Assembly (NCBI GenBank): GCA_911728455.2
Contig: OU452238.1
Coordinates: 14,354,049 to 14,418,048, forward strand
DNA: 64,000 nt
Reading direction: 5' to 3'
From: Marthasterias glacialis
Lineage: Eukaryota > Echinodermata > Asteroidea > Forcipulatida > Asteriidae
Of this stretch, positions 60,241 to 64,000 are shown piece by piece. The stretch's first letter is position 1; each line of letters starts with the position of its first letter. The position numbers were made by a program, and so were the translations under genes. Under the pieces are notes generated by a model. It had not been told where the DNA came from and made no database searches. It was given only the letters and a program-made list of their open reading frames with translations.

Positions 60241-60458
60241 ATTACGCAAAGTGGGCGTCATTTGCCGTTTTCCCGAGAACGTAAATTGTGAAAGGGTTTT
60301 TTACGTGATGTAATTATATTCCCTGAAAACTTGACAGATGGAAAAATGTTCTTTCTAAAAGAGGAATGTCCGTCCAGAAGAAGTTCAGTATCGGTAATAA
60401 TAAGAGGGCTTTTTGTGCGTTTCCCCCTCCCCCTTTAATGTAAAATAAACCGATTCGG
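59292..60458 (+). repeat. Tandem duplication, units of 575 and 592 bp
   Basis: Copy 1 (59292-59866) and copy 2 (59867-60458) share nearly all their sequence, from CTGTCTTTATTTGACGTC through ACTAGCCAGAGCTGTCTCAT, GCAAAGTACAAAGCTGCCCC, GTGGGCGTCATTTGCCG and CTTGACAGATGGAAAAATG to AAATAAACCGATTCGG. Differences are scattered substitutions, a shorter C-rich tract in copy 2, and an A tract of 38 bases (60202-60239) in copy 2 where copy 1 has TTTTTGCAC followed by 9 A. The high similarity indicates a recent duplication. It is non-coding. Confidence 0.9.
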
Positions 60459-62374
60459 CAAAAGCTGCAAACAAGGAGAGTCGTGCGACGAATACATGAG
60501 TGATGTTTGGAGTCGTTCAGCTCCGCGGTGCGACATTACAACCTTTTACCTCATATTATGATTTTCAAGTTGTCTGACCATTTTGATTTGCGTATTGTTT
60601 AGTATAAGGAAATCGGACGTGTGTGGAAAGTTTTATGCCAGATGTCTTGAAGATCCCCCGATTTAATATTCAGACACCCTTGAATTTCAAGGGAAAGTAA
60701 GCAGCTTGAGACCTAGATCACAACAACTGTAAACAACTACTTAAGAAGACAGTTTAAAGATTGTCTTAATGAGCGATACTGGGGAACTGACGTGAGATGA
60801 CAAATATTGATTGTTTTTGAAGGTTGCGGTTTGTGATTATTTTTTGTTTTGTATCTAAAACATTCATGGAGCTTGGCTTGTAAGAAACATGATGCCCTAA
60901 AAGCGCCAAGTTGCTTTATCCAACTTCAACACAGTAGGCCTATTTATTTTCTTTCCAAATGACTTCAACATTTCGAACATAGCAAACATTTTTAAATTGG
61001 CTGTGGGTCCGGAGCTTTTACGACAATTACAGTGGTACAGCGCTAACAGTAAAGACACGAGCCTGTTTCCAACTTCTCTCAGAGAATTTATTTTTATAAC
61101 GAGAACACTCCAGAGGGTTGAATAGCTCTTACAGACGTCAGGCATGAACCATTCCCAGTCAGGCATTACAGACCTACCACCTTAAGCTTAAAGCTTGACC
61201 GTTAGAATAGGAATAAGCTCAAAGACGAGATAATGTGGACTTACCGATTCCTCACACGGCGTAAGAGTCACACTCTGAGGTCCACTTGGGCGTAGGGGGG
61301 CAGCAACTGCGGTTAGACAAAAGGAGAACAAATTACAAGAAGGGGAGGTTTTAAGAAAAATGACCTACTAGTGACCGTCTGAAATAATAAATTGGAAAGT
61401 GTGGCCTAAATGGGGATGCATCTGAACGAGGCTATAAATGTCAGTGAGTACCCTCAAGGTGTTGATAACAAACTAGGCCAAGTAAGTATAAAATTAATGT
61501 AATTTAAATGGCGTTCAATTTGAATACCCTCAGTTACGTCATTAGCACACGTTGAAATAGATGAATGCGAGATGGGGTGTATGAGTGCATCTTTTAAATA
61601 ACAAAACAATCCTTGTTAAGAACAAAAAAACGCAAAATATGGGAGCTTGACTTTAAACATATGAAAACAATTCTGACTGAGCTATATAAACTAGTGTATA
61701 ACCGTGAATATTAAATATATTAAATGTGCACGCAATGGCAAACACCAGTCTACTGGTTACTTCAGCCTCGTTATGATACATATCAATATATTAACACATA
61801 AATTCAAGACGGCCGTTCTATAAAAATTTAGATAATTACGATGCATCTAAACTTTGGGGTCTTCCTCGTTATTTTTCATTTTTCTATTTATCAAGTCGCA
61901 GAATGAAAGACGCCAGCCGTGTTTATCTCGTACACCTTGCGGCAATGTTCTTATCGTCATTCAAATTAAATTGTCGAATATCCACCTTTTGAGGTAAGAT
62001 GTGTCTAGGGGCATTCGTCATTAAATGGGCGTCATGTTAATTGTGATGGGTAGGAACAGCAGAGGATGAGATAGGAGTTGTAGGTTGACCTTTATGGAGA
62101 TGTTTTACCATTGAAATACACGTAACAACCAGACAACCAGAAATATGGTCTGGCTCTTTTTAGATTTACGATGTTATAAATACACTCAAAGGCAGGAAAC
62201 TGAACCGATGTTGGTATAACACAATGCCACACTTTGAGTGTATAAAAACAAAGTTATCAATCATGCAGAAGTTATGCCTATGTAAATTTATCGCGCTGCA
62301 ATAACTGCATCTATTACCCCATATGCATAGAAAGCATACATACTGATCCTCGATATGCAAAATAGGAGCCAGAC
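60459..62374. other. Stretch without recognised genes
   Basis: The - strand frame at 60897-61166 (89 codons) is unrecognised. No repeat structure was noticed. Confidence 0.55.
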
Positions 62375-62548
62375 TACACTGCAAAAACTGGGGTGTTAAA
62401 TTGATATTGGTATCTATATGTCACAACACCAACATGGTGTTAATTTAACCAACGCTTTATAAAGCAATTGGAATAGCTAACACCATACCGGTGTTGTCAT
62501 ATGTAGATAACGAGAGAATCAATTTAACACCCCAGTTTTTACAGTGTA
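62375..62548. mobile_element. 170-bp fold-back element flanked by TA
   Basis: The element 62377-62546 begins CACTGCAAAAACTGGGGTGT and its reverse-complemented right end begins CACTGTAAAAACTGGGGTGT. The match continues through TAAATTGAT. TA flanks both sides (62375-62376, 62547-62548). Further inside, TATCTATATG and AACACCAACATGGTGTTA mirror TATCTACATATG and AACACCGGTATGGTGTTA, so nearly the whole element is one hairpin with arms of about 60-70 bp. TA duplication suggests a Tc1/mariner-type element, which is inference because TA is short. Confidence 0.8.
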
Positions 62549-62554
62549 TGTTCA

Positions 62555-62616
62555 TTCAAGCCTCGGTTTGGTCACAATGACTTATAATAGGAAACAAGAT
62601 GGCGGCACCATCTAAT
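62555..62616 (+). repeat. Dispersed repeat, copy 2 (short)
   Basis: TCAAGCCTCGGTTTGGTCAC to GGAAACAAGATGGCGGCACC matches the copies at 53161 and 63618. It starts directly after the fold-back element, which may have inserted into it or beside it. Confidence 0.5.
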
Positions 62617-63617
62617 TATTTCAGACTCAATTGAATTAAGTTGAAGGAACCTTAATGCTTTTCCCCTGTATACCGAATCTGCAAACAAGAACGATGGAGT
62701 CTTATTAAACCACTGAGTGTTATCTTTCCCTGCACAACGTAAATCGTATGAGCAATTTGAGTGCAAAAGATAAGCCAGAATGATTAATAAGCTTCCAGTA
62801 ATTGTGCTACTCTTTGAAAGTGTATTTTATGGTAAATTTGTAACGGTTTATGATGCATAGTTTACTTCATATTGTCTACAATCAATCTTCTTGATACGTA
62901 ACCACACACGGACAGACGATCAAGGCAGGGTTGGGACACCGTCCCATTCGCCATTTTCTGGCGCCAAATGGAGTGGCACTTGTGTGCACATTAGTGGCGC
63001 TCAAGTACGACATGTATTGCCGTTCAATTTGCACAGAATGCCACCGGTGGCAAGCATGAAAACATGCCCCGCAGCACTTGACTTCCAGCAGAGTCGACGT
63101 GGGCTGTTCCCCGCTCTATATTTTTCCCGTTCCGGGGAGCACCGGTTCGGACACTGTACCGTTGTTACTGAATAGGTCCACGGGAAACTTTAGCAAGACA
63201 ACGGTTGAGAAGAAAGCAAATACTGACGATGAACAAGGAGTTCGTCTGAAATAGACCTTAACCGGGTCTGCAAACAGATCGTTTAGCATCGGAAGAAACC
63301 TCAAAATCTTGCACAATTAGAAAACGGACAATGCACTTTAAAATTATAAGGGTTGAATATTGGAAATAGTATAGTACATGACGGAATAAGTTGAGGAAGT
63401 TTTGACGTATCACATCACTTATCAACAGACACTCTGACGATGTTTTCCCAACACGCGATAAACTCTTACAAAAATACAAGACTGGAGACTTGGAGTGAAG
63501 TTTCAAATTATGAAGTAACGTTTTCTTGTGGATTTTCATCATGCCATAAGTCTTTGTCTTGTTCCCCGTGTTTAGCAGCAGTGCTGATGGTTGGTTCTTG
63601 TTATAATTATCAATAAG
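62617..63617. other. Stretch without recognised genes
   Basis: Contains short frames at 62891-63175 (+) and 63116-63316 (-), and the lower part of a - strand frame of 157 codons (63258-63731) that extends into the next repeat. None shows a known domain, so no gene is called. Confidence 0.45.
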
Positions 63618-63706
63618 AGACCAGACTATTTGACCCTTCCTGCCTCGGTTTGGGTGAAGTGCATCAGACGATAAAACAAAATGGCCGCAACGGGATAAGG
63701 GTAGAG
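63618..63706 (+). repeat. Dispersed repeat, copy 3
   Basis: AGACCAGACTATTTGACCC, GCCTCGGTTTGGGTGAAGTG and AAAATGGCCGCAACGGGATA match the copy at 53161-53254 over about 90 bp with substitutions. Confidence 0.55.
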
Positions 63707-64000
63707 CAGTGCGGTAGCTCAGGTTCAACACAGTCTGATTGGTTTGGTGAACTTCTCACGAATGTCATGTGTCGTGTTTGTTTAATTTCAGACAACGCCA
63801 GGTCAATCACGCTTGCCATAAAATACTTCAAATTTGAGAAGCTTGTGTTTAGAGAAAGCACTTGAACATGTCAGAGAGGAAGAAAGCACTGCGAATTAAC
63901 TTTTACCGCACCGTTTTCATATTTGAAAAGCTTTTTATCAGACCATTAGTCGGTTCTATTGGTTGGGCGTGTCATGAGGCAATCCCAACAACTCCAGTTA

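Noticed and set aside
63258..63731. 157-codon frame on the - strand, the longest in the window
   Set aside because: It runs into the dispersed repeat at 63618-63706 and shows no domain or signal. An opposing + strand frame overlaps it.

Overview
The window is AT-rich eukaryotic nuclear DNA from a metazoan. There are no prokaryotic-style operons. Open frames are short and mostly random, splice-site-bounded coding pieces occur, and the sequence is full of short non-autonomous transposons, tRNA-derived SINEs and microsatellites. The SINE tails and the one recognisable protein family suggest a marine invertebrate, possibly an echinoderm or other invertebrate deuterostome. That assignment is inference from memory and I could not check it.

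Coding content is sparse. The only recognisable gene lies at 3.5-5.1 kb on the + strand. It is a three-exon remnant of the uncharacterised protein family often labelled 'sterile alpha motif domain-containing protein 3-like'. Its introns, splice sites and C-terminal exon are intact, but it has two frameshifts and lacks the central part of the family, so it is probably a pseudogene. The second credible coding piece is a first coding exon at 29.7 kb on the - strand: a strong Kozak context, a 23-residue signal-peptide-like sequence, then a good splice donor. Its downstream exons were not found. A cluster of CCAAT boxes at 31.3-31.75 kb lies on its upstream side.

Repeats dominate. From left to right: a fold-back element of TCCGAC/GTCGGA units (1.35-1.58 kb); a 94-bp element with a 9-bp target-site duplication (TSD) (2.35 kb); an inverted-repeat element (5.4 kb); a 569-bp element built of about 25 palindromic GATAAAC..GTTTATC units with an 8-bp TSD (5.9-6.5 kb); an ACGGAA-rich element with 210-bp tandem units (7.2-7.7 kb); a GGGTC-rich element (14.0-14.2 kb); a tandem duplication with a GTTT microsatellite (18.1-18.4 kb); a probable LTR with primer-binding site (21.4-22.4 kb); CTG/TTG tracts (23.8-24.0 kb); SINEs (38.7, 39.1, 45.9 and 57.7 kb); CG-rich hairpins (44.1 and 49.7 kb); a 1.23-kb fold-back element (51.5-52.8 kb); an inverted pair of tRNA-like T-arms (53.8 kb); a 502-bp relative of the 2.35-kb element, again with a 9-bp TSD (56.4-56.9 kb); a 575/592-bp tandem duplication with a 38-A tract (59.3-60.5 kb); and a TA-flanked fold-back element (62.4 kb).

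The rest, mainly 7.7-13, 24-29, 32-38 and 39-44 kb, shows no gene I can support. It reads as intergenic or intronic sequence in which conserved non-coding elements could be present but cannot be recognised from one sequence.
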